Shown one piece after another: positions 1 to 8,770 of a stretch of 64,000 bases of DNA. The notes beneath the pieces are model-generated. The model did no database searches, had not been told where the DNA came from, and saw only the letters and a list, made by a program, of their open reading frames with translations. Source of the stretch: Agromyces mangrovi (GTDB taxonomy: Bacteria > Actinomycetota > Actinomycetes > Actinomycetales > Microbacteriaceae); contig NZ_AP027737.1 in assembly GCF_030296695.1 (NCBI RefSeq), forward strand, positions 992,001 to 1,056,000, read 5' to 3'. The position numbers and the translations under genes were made by a program. Each line of letters opens with the position of its first letter. The stretch's first letter is position 1.

Positions 1-1083
1 GAACACCTGGTCGGTCTTGGCCCCGTGCTGCATGTACTCCTGGATGCCGAAGTTGTGGATCGCGAGGCCCAGGTGCATCGCCGCGGCCATGCCGACCGGC
101 GAGATGTCGGTCGGGCCGTGCATGCCCGACTTGATCTGGAACATCGCCGCGTAGTCGAGCGTCTTCTTCAGCGGCGAGATGCCGCCCATGTGCGTGACCG
201 CGCCGCGCACGTAGTCGATGAGCTGCTCGCGGATGAGGTCCTTGAAGTCCCATGCCGTGTTGAAGATCTCGCCGATCGCGAGCGGCGTCGTGGTGTGCTG
301 GCGCACCAGGCGCAGCGCCTCCTGGTTCTCGGCGGGCGTGCAGTCCTCGAGCCAGAACAGGTCGTAGGGCTCGAGCGCCTTGCCGAGCTTCGCCGCCTGG
401 ATCGGCGTCATGCGGTGATGCCCGTCGTGCAGCAGCGGCAGCTCGGGGCCGAACTCGTTGCGCACGGCCTCGAAGACGCCGGGCAGGTGGCGGAGGTAGG
501 CCCGGGTGTCCCAGTCCTCCTCGACCGGCTTCGCGCCGCGGCGCGCGGGCTCGTGGTCGTAGCGCGCCTCGCCGCCGCCGGTGTCGGCGGCCTGCGACGC
601 GATGCCGTAGATCGCCTTGAGGCCCGGCACGCCGGTCTGCACGCGGATCGCCCGGTAGCCCTGCTCCTGGTGCGAGCGGATCGAGTCGAACAGCTCGGGC
701 AGCGACTTGCCGGAGGCGTGGCCGTACGCCATCAGCCCGGAGCGGCTCGCGCCGCCGAGCAGCTGGTACACGGGCATCCCGGCCGCCTTGCCCTTGATGT
801 CCCACAGGGCCATGTCGACCGCGGCGATGGCCGCCATGGTGACCGGGCCGCGCCGCCAGTAGGCGCTGCGGTACAGGAACTGCCAGGTGTCCTCGATGCG
901 CTGCGGGTCGCGGCCGATCAGCAGCGGCACCACGTGCTCGGTGAGGTACGCGACCACGGCCAGCTCGCGACCGTTGAGGGTCGCGTCGCCGAGCCCGACG
1001 AGCCCGTCGTCGGTCGTGAGCCGCAGGGTGACGAAGTTACGGTCGGGGCTGGTGACGACGACCTCGGCCTTGTCGATGATCAT
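1..1083 (-). CDS. manD: D-mannonate dehydratase ManD, enolase superfamily (C-terminus outside window)
   Basis: Removes water from D-mannonate to give 2-keto-3-deoxy-D-gluconate, the last step of the glucuronate branch encoded here. The protein starts [20 protein letters not shown] and shows the RspA/ManD signature: [19 protein letters not shown], the metal and base segment LLHDGHHRM, the glutamates in WLEDC and IGEIF, and [10 protein letters not shown]. About 361 residues are visible of a family length near 400, so only the end is missing. The ATG at 1083 has CGGAGGA upstream. It is the last visible gene of the operon with uxaC, uxuB, uidA and the transporter. The ManD assignment is firm; mannonate rather than gluconate as substrate is inferred from the operon. 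Confidence 0.9.
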   Translation of the reverse strand, partial: MIIDKAEVVVTSPDRNFVTLRLTTDDGLVGLGDATLNGRELAVVAYLTEHVVPLLIGRDPQRIEDTWQFLYRSAYWRRGPVTMAAIAAVDMALWDIKGKAAGMPVYQLLGGASRSGLMAYGHASGKSLPELFDSIRSHQEQGYRAIRVQTGVPGLKAIYGIASQAADTGGGEARYDHEPARRGAKPVEEDWDTRAYLRHLPGVFEAVRNEFGPELPLLHDGHHRMTPIQAAKLGKALEPYDLFWLEDCTPAENQEALRLVRQHTTTPLAIGEIFNTAWDFKDLIREQLIDYVRGAVTHMGGISPLKKTLDYAAMFQIKSGMHGPTDISPVGMAAAMHLGLAIHNFGIQEYMQHGAKTDQVF

Positions 1084-1103
1084 GCTGGTGTTCCTCCGTG
1101 GGG

Positions 1104-1130
1104 GCGGGCGGGGCGCGCGGCCCCGCCCGC
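1104..1130 (-). other. GC-rich hairpin between transporter and manD
   Basis: A perfect 10-bp stem (GCGGGCGGGG with CCCCGCCCGC) closes a 7-nt loop in the 58-bp gap before manD. It has no T-run. It could be an mRNA-processing or attenuating element inside the operon; its function is not shown. Confidence 0.4.
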
Positions 1131-1141
1131 GGGGTGGGTGG

Positions 1142-2665
1142 CTACTTGCGGCGGCGGCCGAAGCGGGTCGGGCGGGCCCGGCCGGTGCGGAGCGCCGCAG
1201 TGCTGAGCGACACGTCGCTCGCGGGCTTCGTGAGGCCGTCGGGGTGCTCCTCCGCCGAGATGTCGACGATGCCGCCGTGGCCGGCGACCTCCGCCTCATC
1301 GTCGCGGTGGGCCGTGATCTCCTCGACGATCTGCGCGTGGAACTTGTCGGTGAGCGGGTAGAACACCATGATCGCGCCGGCGAGGAAGACGAGCACGGCG
1401 GGGATGAGGGCGGCACCGGTGCGGATGCCCCACTCGGCCGCCGTGCCCACGACCTGCTCGCCGACCGCGTAGCCGCCGAAGCCGATCGCGTACGCGGCGA
1501 GCGCGCCGCCGACGGCCTGGCCGGCCTTGCGGGTGAACGAGAACACCGCGTAGGTGATGCCCTCGGTACGCACGCCGGTCTTCCACTCGCCGTACTCGAC
1601 GGTGTCGGCCTCGAGCGCCCAGATGAGCATGGAGACGAACATGATTCCGGGCAGGCCGATCATGCTGCCGCCGAGGGCGACCCACTCGTTCGGGGCGAAG
1701 AACGTGATCAGCTGGCCGAGCGAGCCGACCACGGCGCCGGCGATGTACGCGGTGCGCTTGCCGAAGCGGCGCACGACCATCGGCACGAACGGCGCGATCA
1801 CGAAGATCAGGGCGAGCTGCGCGAGCGAGAGCACGGGCACCAGGTAGAGCGCGTCGAACACGTCGCGCATGAGGTAGATCTGCGCGGTGGTCGACGAGAT
1901 CATGCCCGACAGCAGCAGCAGCGAGCTGATGCACAGCATGAGCAGCGGGCGGTTGCCCTTGAGGGTGGCGAACGACTGCTTCATCGTGACCTTCGGCACC
2001 GCGCGGTAGACGCGCTCCTTGGTGGTGAAGAAGGTGAAGAGGTAGAGCGCCATGCCGACGAACAGGGCCGTCACGGTCACGATCGTGAAGATGCGCTGCA
2101 GGTCGTTCTCGGGCGAGAGCAGCGGCGAGACCACGATGCCGAGCAGCGCGCCGACGACGGCGGCGCCCATGGTGCGGAACGTGGCCAGGCGCGCACGCTC
2201 GGCGGGCACCTGGGTCATCGCCGCGGCGAGCGAGCCGTAGGGGATGTTGACCAGCGTGTACGCGATGCCGAGCAGGCCGTAGGTGATGTAGGCGTACAGC
2301 AGCATGCCGGTCTCGCCGATCTGCGGCACGTGGAACGTCGCGATCGACAGCAGCAGCAGCGGCACCGAGCCGAACAGGATGTACGGGCGGAACTTGCCCC
2401 AGCGCTTGGTGTACGTCTTGTCGACGATGCGCCCCGCGATGATGTCGGTGAAGGCGTCGAAGATGCGCAGCACCAGGAAGAGCGTGCCGACCGCGGCGGC
2501 CGAGAGCCCCGCGACATCCGTGTAGTAGACGAGCAGGAACATCGACGCGAGCGTGAACGACAGGTTGTTCGCCATGTCGCCCGCGCCGTAGCCGACGTAG
2601 GAGATCTTGGGGAGCTTCGGGAGGCCCGTCGTCTTCGGCGACGCGTCCCGGTCGGTGGTGGTCAT
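1142..2665 (-). CDS. GPH-family glycoside:cation symporter, probable glucuronide importer
   Basis: A 507-residue integral membrane symporter with about 12 hydrophobic segments. The N-terminus has [14 protein letters not shown] and the loop motif [26 protein letters not shown], split here by description rather than by any gap; both are typical of the GPH group that includes UidB/GusB, MelB and LacS. The C-terminus is a charged cytoplasmic tail. The ATG at 2665 has AAAGGAG in front. It lies directly downstream of uidA, so import of glucuronides as substrates for the cytoplasmic beta-glucuronidase is the natural role. The family is secure; the substrate is inferred from context only. Confidence 0.87.
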   Translation of the reverse strand: MTTTDRDASPKTTGLPKLPKISYVGYGAGDMANNLSFTLASMFLLVYYTDVAGLSAAAVGTLFLVLRIFDAFTDIIAGRIVDKTYTKRWGKFRPYILFGSVPLLLLSIATFHVPQIGETGMLLYAYITYGLLGIAYTLVNIPYGSLAAAMTQVPAERARLATFRTMGAAVVGALLGIVVSPLLSPENDLQRIFTIVTVTALFVGMALYLFTFFTTKERVYRAVPKVTMKQSFATLKGNRPLLMLCISSLLLLSGMISSTTAQIYLMRDVFDALYLVPVLSLAQLALIFVIAPFVPMVVRRFGKRTAYIAGAVVGSLGQLITFFAPNEWVALGGSMIGLPGIMFVSMLIWALEADTVEYGEWKTGVRTEGITYAVFSFTRKAGQAVGGALAAYAIGFGGYAVGEQVVGTAAEWGIRTGAALIPAVLVFLAGAIMVFYPLTDKFHAQIVEEITAHRDDEAEVAGHGGIVDISAEEHPDGLTKPASDVSLSTAALRTGRARPTRFGRRRK

Positions 2666-2744
2666 GCGGTCGGCTCCTTTGCCGTCGGTGGATCCTACGG
2701 GGTGGTGGTGGGAATGGTGCGGTCGTGGGGTGGTCGGGGTGGGG

Positions 2745-2781
2745 CGGATGCCCCGGGGCGGCGTGCGCCCCGGGGCATCCG
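2745..2781 (-). other. Strong intercistronic hairpin after uidA
   Basis: A perfect 16-bp stem (2745-2760 with 2766-2781) closes a 5-nt loop, GCGTG, starting 5 bp beyond the uidA stop and ending about 80 bp before the transporter start. Each arm ends in the CGGATGCC octamer common in this DNA. No T-run follows. It may protect the upstream mRNA 3' end or partially terminate, which would lower transporter and manD expression relative to uidA. Confidence 0.6.
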
Positions 2782-2785
2782 GGTG

Positions 2786-4576
2786 TCAGGCCGTTCGGCC
2801 GTCGCGCAGTGCGGTCCAGCGCTTGCGGAGGGCGTGCGCCGCGGCCTTCGGCTTGCGGTCGCGGGTGAACGCGCCCTTCTTGTTGCCGTCGACGCGGAAG
2901 ATGCCGACCGAGGTCTGGAAGTCGGCGAAGTTCCAGACCTGCTCGCCGACCATGGCGTCGACGCGGTCGAACACGCGGTGGTACATGTCGAGCAGGTTCG
3001 CCTGGAACTCCTCGGTCCACGGCTGGTCCCACACCGAGTGGAAGCCGGGGATGGTGTCGGCGCCGTACTCGGTCATGATCATGGGCTTGCCGTACATCTG
3101 CTCCCAGCCGCGCAGCTCGGCCTCGAGGTGCACCTCGGCCGTGGCGAGGTCGCCCGTGTCGACGTACCAGCCGTAGTAGCGGTTGATGCAGATGACGTCG
3201 GCGAACTTCGAGACGCGGCACACGTTCGGGGGCGCCATCATGACGTTCACGAACGTGACCGGGCGGGTCGGGTCGAGCTCGCGGGTCAGCGCGAACAGCG
3301 GCTCGAAGTAGTCGTCGGTGCCCTCGGCCATGGTGTCGGGCTCGTTCGCGATCGACCACATGACCACCGAGGGGTGGTTCTTGTCGCGCGCGATGAGCTC
3401 GCGGATCTCGCGGCGGTGCGCCTCGGCCATCTTCGGGCCGAAGCCCTCCTCGCCGCCGCCTCCGCCCATGGCGGACATGAGGTCGGCGATGCCGCCCGAG
3501 ATGCGGCTGTTGAGGCCGACGGCCGACGTCTCGTCGATCACGACGATGCCGTGGCGGTCGGCGTAGTCCATGACCTCCTCGGCGTAGGGGTAGTGCGAGG
3601 TGCGGAACGAGTTCGCGCCGATCCAGTCGATCAGCTCGAAGTCGTGCACGAGGAACGCGTTGTCGTGGCCCTTGCCCTTGACCGCGATGTCCTCGTGCTT
3701 GCCGAAGCCGGTGAAGTAGAACGGCTCGCCGTTGATGAGGAACTGGTTGCCCTTCACCTCGACGGTGCGCACGCCGACGTGCAGGTCGTAGGCGTCGACG
3801 ACGGTCTCGCCGTCGACGAGCTCGACCGTCAGGTCGTAGAGGTACGCGGCGCCCGGCTGCCAGAGCTGCACGTCGGCGACCTCGAGGGTCGCCTCGGCGC
3901 CCGTGCCAGTGGCGACGACCGCACCCTGCTCGTCGCGCAGGGTGAGCCGCACCTCGGCCTCGCCGGAGGTCTCGACGCTGGTGCGCACCAGGCCGGTCGC
4001 GCCCTCGACGTCGGTCACGACGGTGACGTCGGTCACGCGCGTCGCGGGGGCGCTGTACAGCCACACCGAGCGGTGCAGCCCGGAGTAGTTGTAGAAGTCG
4101 TGCATGTAGCCCTGCTGCTTGCGGCCGTCGGGCAGGTCCTTCACGAGCCCCGGCGGGACGGTGTCGGGGGTGAGCACGTTGTTCACGCCCACGGTGAGGC
4201 GGAACTCTGCACCCGCGGTGACGTGGTCGGTGATGTCGGCCTCGAACGGCAGGTAGCCGCCCTCGTGGCGCACGACCTCGACGTCGTCGACGTACACGAC
4301 GCCCTCGTGGGTGGCGGCGTCGAGGCGCACGACGATGCGCTCGCCGGCCCAGCCGCGCGGCACGCGCACGGTGCGCTGGTACCAGACCCAGCCGACGTGG
4401 TCGCGGATCTTCGCGTCGGTGAACAGGTCGTTGTAGCTCGACGGCACGGGCGCCTCGAGCTTCGTGTCGAGTGTCGACGCCCACGGGTCGGTGAGGTCGC
4501 CGGTGTCGACGGCGAACCGCCAGAGGCCGTCGAGGTTGACGAGCTCGCGGGTGGCGGTGGTCTTCGGCTTGAGCAT
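2786..4576 (-). CDS. uidA: Beta-glucuronidase (GH2)
   Basis: Hydrolyses beta-D-glucuronides to glucuronate plus aglycone in the cytoplasm; no signal peptide is present. The product has 596 residues, against 603 for the E. coli enzyme. It keeps the GH2 layout: sugar-binding domain (about 1-180), immunoglobulin-like domain (180-275) and TIM barrel (275-596). The acid/base is E412 in IANEPD and the nucleophile is E503 in MTEYGAD. The N565-K567 pair in GNKKGAFTRDRKPK is the known glucuronide-specific N-x-K motif, which separates it from beta-galactosidases. The ATG at 4576 follows GAGAGGG. It is third in the operon after uxaC and uxuB. Confidence 0.95.
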   Translation of the reverse strand: MLKPKTTATRELVNLDGLWRFAVDTGDLTDPWASTLDTKLEAPVPSSYNDLFTDAKIRDHVGWVWYQRTVRVPRGWAGERIVVRLDAATHEGVVYVDDVEVVRHEGGYLPFEADITDHVTAGAEFRLTVGVNNVLTPDTVPPGLVKDLPDGRKQQGYMHDFYNYSGLHRSVWLYSAPATRVTDVTVVTDVEGATGLVRTSVETSGEAEVRLTLRDEQGAVVATGTGAEATLEVADVQLWQPGAAYLYDLTVELVDGETVVDAYDLHVGVRTVEVKGNQFLINGEPFYFTGFGKHEDIAVKGKGHDNAFLVHDFELIDWIGANSFRTSHYPYAEEVMDYADRHGIVVIDETSAVGLNSRISGGIADLMSAMGGGGGEEGFGPKMAEAHRREIRELIARDKNHPSVVMWSIANEPDTMAEGTDDYFEPLFALTRELDPTRPVTFVNVMMAPPNVCRVSKFADVICINRYYGWYVDTGDLATAEVHLEAELRGWEQMYGKPMIMTEYGADTIPGFHSVWDQPWTEEFQANLLDMYHRVFDRVDAMVGEQVWNFADFQTSVGIFRVDGNKKGAFTRDRKPKAAAHALRKRWTALRDGRTA

Positions 4577-4656
4577 GGTGCCCTCTCTGCGCTGCGGTGC
4601 GCGGTATTCGGTTCGGTGGTCGGTGGGTTCTGTGGTCCGGGTTCGGGTCCGGTGGT

Positions 4657-6054
4657 TCAGGTGACGGATGCCACGGGGACTGCCGGTCGCAGGGCGGCGG
4701 CGTGCGCGCGCACGACGTCGGCGGCGTCCGGGTCGGCGGCGAGTCGCGGCGAGACCAGGTCGAGCAGGCGCCCGACGGGGTCGGCGGCGGCCAACGCGCG
4801 GTCGATCGCGTCGTCCTGGGCATCTGGCGCGCGGTGGCCGCCCTGCACCGCGGCGATCCAGGAGGCGACCGCCTCGAGGCTCGCGGCGGGCGTGCGGCCC
4901 GCATCGAGCGTGCGCTCGGCGACCGTGACCGCGCGGTAGCGGGTCTTGGTCGCGGCGTCCTGCGCGATCTGCTCGAGGCGGTGCACGATGCGCGGGTTGG
5001 CGAAGCGCTCGATCAGCGCACCGCGGTAGTCGGCGTGCTCGATGCCCTCGGGCAGCAGCGCGACGGCCTCGCCCCAGTAGCGCTCGACGAGGTCGCGGCA
5101 GGCCGGGTCGGCGATCGCTTCGGCGACCGTCTCGTGGCCGCGCAGCGGGCCGGCCGCGGCGAGGATCGAGTGCGCGCCGTTCAGCAGCCAGAGCTTGCGC
5201 TGCTCCCACGGCTCGATGTCGTCGACGAACCGCGCGCCCGCGGACTCCCAGTCGGGGCGCCCGGCGGGGAACTCGCCCTGCAGGGTCCAGTCGGCGAAGG
5301 GCTCGGCAACGACCGGGCAGGCGTCGCCGCGGAGCTCGAGGGCGTCGGCGGCATCCGTCTCGGAGAGCCTCGGCGTGATGCGGTCGACCGACGTGCTGAC
5401 GACCGACGCCTCGGCCGCGATCCAGGCGGCGAGCGCGTCGTCGACCATGCCGGCCGCGGCGATGAGGCCGGTGCGCAGCCACCGCCCGTTGTCGGGCACG
5501 TTGTCGCACGGCACGATCGCGATGGGTCCGGCGGCGGCGCGGCGGCGGGTCTCCAGCCCGAGGAGGAGGCGGCCGAGGGCGGAGTTCGCCGCCACCTCCC
5601 CGAGCGGGTCGTGGTGCGCGAGCGCGTCGCGCAGGTGCTCGATGTCGGCGGCGAGCACGGCGTCGGCCACGTCGGGCCGCCCGTCGGGCAGCAGCCGGTA
5701 GCCGGCCTCGGTGATCGTGAGGGTCACGATCGCGACGCGCGGGTCGGCGACGAGGTCGGTGAAGCGCGCGAGGTCGTCGCCGCGGTGCGCCTCGACGATG
5801 CTGCCGACGACCTCGGTCTCGTCGCCGTCGGCGCCGCGGCGCGTCAGCGTGTAGAGGTGGTCCTGCGCGGCGAGCGCGACGGCGGCCTCCGGCGAGCGGC
5901 CGGTGAAGGCGGCGATGCCCCACTCCGAGGCATCCGTCGCCCGGGCCGTGAACCACGCCTGGTGCGCGCGGTGGAAGGCCCCGAGGCCGAGGTGCACGAT
6001 GCGCACCGGCGGGGTGGGCACGCCGGCCGTGGCGCGGGAGAGCGAGGCGGTCAC
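4657..6054 (-). CDS. uxuB: Mannitol dehydrogenase family protein, probable fructuronate reductase
   Basis: Expected to reduce D-fructuronate to D-mannonate with NADH. The 465-residue protein begins with the Rossmann segment IVHLGLGAFHRAHQAW and has the catalytic-domain stretch KLWLLNGAHSILAAAG, both characteristic of the polyol/fructuronate dehydrogenase family. Translation starts at a GTG whose last bases form the uxaC stop (GTGA overlap), so the two genes are translationally coupled. Pathway position between uronate isomerase and mannonate dehydratase supports UxuB over a mannitol or altronate enzyme. Confidence 0.87.
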   Translation of the reverse strand: MTASLSRATAGVPTPPVRIVHLGLGAFHRAHQAWFTARATDASEWGIAAFTGRSPEAAVALAAQDHLYTLTRRGADGDETEVVGSIVEAHRGDDLARFTDLVADPRVAIVTLTITEAGYRLLPDGRPDVADAVLAADIEHLRDALAHHDPLGEVAANSALGRLLLGLETRRRAAAGPIAIVPCDNVPDNGRWLRTGLIAAAGMVDDALAAWIAAEASVVSTSVDRITPRLSETDAADALELRGDACPVVAEPFADWTLQGEFPAGRPDWESAGARFVDDIEPWEQRKLWLLNGAHSILAAAGPLRGHETVAEAIADPACRDLVERYWGEAVALLPEGIEHADYRGALIERFANPRIVHRLEQIAQDAATKTRYRAVTVAERTLDAGRTPAASLEAVASWIAAVQGGHRAPDAQDDAIDRALAAADPVGRLLDLVSPRLAADPDAADVVRAHAAALRPAVPVASVT

Positions 6055-7454
6055 AGCTTGAACACCTCCCGCGGGATGGCGTCGACCAGGTCGTGCGCGA
6101 TGCGCGTCGCGGTCGGCAGGCTCACGCGGCCCTCGCGCACGAGGCGGGCGAGGAACGCGGCGTCGAGGCGGCGCGCGGTGTCGTGGCGGGCGGGGATGGA
6201 CAGGAACGCGCGGGTGTCGTCGATGAAGCCGCTCGAGCGGTAGAAGCCGGCGGTCTCGGTCACGGCCGAGCGGAAGCGCAGGATCGCGTCGGGCGCGTCG
6301 AGGAACCACCACGGGGCGCCGATGTACAGGCTCGGGTAGAAGCCCGCGAGCGGGGCGACCTCGCGCGAGTACACCGTCTCGTCGACGGCGAAGAGCACGA
6401 GGTGCAGGCCCGGCTCCATGCCGTAGCGCTCGAGCAGCGGGCGCAGGTTCTCGGTGTACTCGGTGCGCACCGGGATGTCGTGGCCGCGGTCGGCGCCGAA
6501 CCGGCGGAACGTCTCGGTGTGGTGGTTGCGGCGCACGCCCGGGTGGATCGTCATCACGAGCCCGTCGTCGACGCTCATGCGTGCCATCTGCAGCAGCATG
6601 TGGCCGCGGAACGTGCGCGCCTCGTCGGCGGAGAGCGTTCCGGCGACGGCGCCGGCGTAGAGGCGGTCTGCGACGTCGGAGGCGATGTCGGCCGTGAACG
6701 GCTCGAGCACGCCGTGGTCGGCGGAGACCGCGCCGTGCGCGACGAAGTGGGCGCGGCGGGCCTCGAGCGCGGCCAGGTAGCCCGCGAAGTCCGTCGCGGT
6801 GCCGGTCGCGGCGTGCAGGCGCGCGATGCGGTCGGCGAAGCCCGGCGCCTCGGGGTCGAGGTACGCGTCGGGGCGGAAGGTCGGGAGCACGCGACCGGTG
6901 AACGTCGGGTCGGCGGCGAGTGCCGCGTGGGCGGCGAGGTCGTCGAGCGGGTCGTCGGTCGTCGCGAGCACCTCGATGCGGAAGCGGTCGAACAGCGCGC
7001 GGGGCCGGAAGTCGGGGTCGGCGAGCGTCGAGGCGATGCGGTCGTAGAGGCGGTCGGCGTTCTCGGGCGCGAGTTCCTCGGTGATGCCGAACAGGGTCTG
7101 GAACTCGTGCGCGAGCCAGTAGCCAGACGCGGTGCCGGCGAAGCGGTGCCAGTGCGCGGCGAGCAGGCGCCAGACGTCGCGGGGGTCGGCGGCGCTGTTC
7201 GGGTCGAGGCCGAGCTCGGCGAACGAGGCGCCGGATGCGACGAGGAGGCGCGTCACGTAGTGGTCGTGCGTGACGAAGAGCTCGGTCGGGTCGGCGAACG
7301 GCTGGTCGTCGGCGAGCATGCGCGGGTCGACGTGGCCGTGCGGCGAGAGGATCGGCGCGTCCGCGACCGCGGCGTAGAGCTCGCGGGCGATCTCGCGGGT
7401 GCGCGGATCGGCCGGCAGCAGGCGGTCGCCATCGAGGCCTGTCGTCATCGTCAT
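6051..7454 (-). CDS. uxaC: Glucuronate isomerase (uronate isomerase)
   Basis: Isomerises D-glucuronate to D-fructuronate. The 467-residue protein is normal for UxaC. It shows SPHGHVDPRMLADDQPF (metal-binding His pair near the N-terminus), EFQTLFGI, EVLATTDDP, TIHPGVRRNH, and APWWFLDAPDAI followed by TETAGFYRSSGFIDDTR near the C-terminus. It is the first gene of the glucuronide operon. Two in-frame ATGs at 7454 and 7448 lack a good ribosome binding site, so a short-leader transcript is possible. A LacI-type palindrome lies 33 bp upstream. Confidence 0.93.
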   Translation of the reverse strand: MTMTTGLDGDRLLPADPRTREIARELYAAVADAPILSPHGHVDPRMLADDQPFADPTELFVTHDHYVTRLLVASGASFAELGLDPNSAADPRDVWRLLAAHWHRFAGTASGYWLAHEFQTLFGITEELAPENADRLYDRIASTLADPDFRPRALFDRFRIEVLATTDDPLDDLAAHAALAADPTFTGRVLPTFRPDAYLDPEAPGFADRIARLHAATGTATDFAGYLAALEARRAHFVAHGAVSADHGVLEPFTADIASDVADRLYAGAVAGTLSADEARTFRGHMLLQMARMSVDDGLVMTIHPGVRRNHHTETFRRFGADRGHDIPVRTEYTENLRPLLERYGMEPGLHLVLFAVDETVYSREVAPLAGFYPSLYIGAPWWFLDAPDAILRFRSAVTETAGFYRSSGFIDDTRAFLSIPARHDTARRLDAAFLARLVREGRVSLPTATRIAHDLVDAIPREVFKL

Positions 7455-7486
7455 GTCCACGAGTGTGACATGGATCTCGAGTCTCT

Positions 7487-7498
7487 GCAACCGGTTGC
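7487..7498. promoter_or_regulatory. LacI-family operator candidate for the glucuronide operon
   Basis: GCAACCGGTTGC is a perfect 12-bp palindrome with the CG centre typical of LacI/GalR operators. It sits 33 bp upstream of uxaC, where a repressor would block the promoter. The cognate regulator is not obvious; the only LacI protein in the window belongs to the fucoside locus. Confidence 0.6.
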
Positions 7499-7625
7499 CA
7501 ACAGACCAGTGCGCTATTCGATGCGGCACTCTGGGCTGATGCCGGTGTCCGCGCGCAATCGGCTGCCAGAACAGGCGCAAAGCCGGGCGGGCTGGCCGGT
7601 GCGACGGATGCCGCGGGGCGGCGAC

Positions 7626-8632
7626 CTACCAGCGGGCGTGGACGGCCTCGCGGAACGCGCGGTCGTAGAGCTCGCGCACGGCGTCGTCGAGGCCCGCGTC
7701 GAGCGTGATCGACCCGGCGGCGGCGTTGGCGCGGGCCTGCTCCGGGTTGCGCGCGCCGGGGATGACGGTGCTCACCCCGGGCTGCGCGGCGGCCCAGGCC
7801 AGCGCGAGCTGCGCGGTCGAGGGCACGGCCCCGCCCGGGGCATCCGTCACGAACTGCGGCGCGAACTGCGCGAACTGCTGCGCGGCGCGCACGCCGGTCG
7901 CGAAGTCGACGCCGGCGAAGGTCTCCCCACGTCGAACGCCGACCCGTCGCGGTTGTACGTGCGGTGGTCGTTCGCGGCGAAGGTCGTGTCGGTCGTGTAC
8001 TTGCCCGACAGCAGTCCGCTCGCGAGCGGCACGCGCACGATGATGCCCACGCCCTCGGCTTCGGCGGCGGGCAGCAGCACGTCGACCGGCTTCAGCCGGA
8101 ACGGGTTCACGATGACCTGCACGGATGCCACGCGCGGACGCGCGATCGCCGTGAGCGCCTGCGAGACCTCCTCGACGCTCACGCCGTACGCGGCGATGGC
8201 GCCCTCGTCGACGAGCGTGTCGAGCGCGTCGAACACCTCGTCGTCGGCGAACACCGCGGTCGGCGGGCAGTGCAGCTGCACGAGGTCGAGCGTGTCCGTG
8301 CCGAGGTTGCGGCGCGACCGATCGGTCCACGCGCGGAAGTTCGCGAGCGAGTAGTTCGCCGGCTCCTGGGGCATCCGCCGGCCCATCTTCGTCGCGACCG
8401 TGACGCCCGAGCCCGGGTGGTCGGCCAGCCAGCCGCCGATGATCGTCTCGCTGCGGCCGTCGCCGTAGACGTCGGCCGTGTCGAAGAACGTGACGCCCGA
8501 CTCGGCGGAGGCGTCGAGCACCGCGCGCGCGTCGGCCTCGTCGACGTCGCCCCAGTCGGCGCCGAGCTGCCAGGTGCCGAGTCCGATCGCCGAGACGGTG
8601 CGTCCGGTGCGTCCGAGGGTGCGGGTCTGCAT
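7626..8632 (-). pseudogene. Aldo/keto reductase, frameshifted (probable assembly error)
   Basis: An NAD(P)H-dependent reductase of the AKR superfamily. It starts MQTRTLGRTGRTVSAIGLGT and has FFDTADVYGDGRSE (catalytic Asp/Tyr region), ATKMG, LVQLHCP and the C-terminal VSTVIPGARNPEQ cofactor motif. The reading frame changes at the C-run 7925-7928. The length of 1007 nt is one short of a multiple of three, and one extra base joins DGSAFDVG to ETFAGVDF and gives a normal protein of about 335 residues. The ATG at 8632 has GGAGG. It runs in the same direction as the glucuronide operon but about 170 bp upstream of uxaC, probably as a separate unit. The substrate is unknown. Confidence 0.82.
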
Positions 8633-8770
8633 GGCGGTCCTCCGTGGCTCCTGCGCGGCCCGGGAGCGGGCACGCGCCCTTCGAGCCTACGCGCGCACGA
8701 CGCCCCGGGCGCTCCCCTGACACGGTCGTGCGCCCTCGCTATCGTGGAGACGGACGACTGGGGGTCACCC

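Noticed and set aside
887..4939. Very long plus-strand open frame opposite the glucuronide genes
   Set aside because: It runs antisense to manD, the transporter and uidA, which have catalytic motifs. The translation is low-complexity (R, D, H, V, G rich), the usual artefact of high-GC codon bias.
2786..5956. A single minus-strand frame spanning uidA and part of uxuB
   Set aside because: Only the part after 4576 is uidA; the upstream part is a frame shadow of uxuB. It is not a fusion protein.
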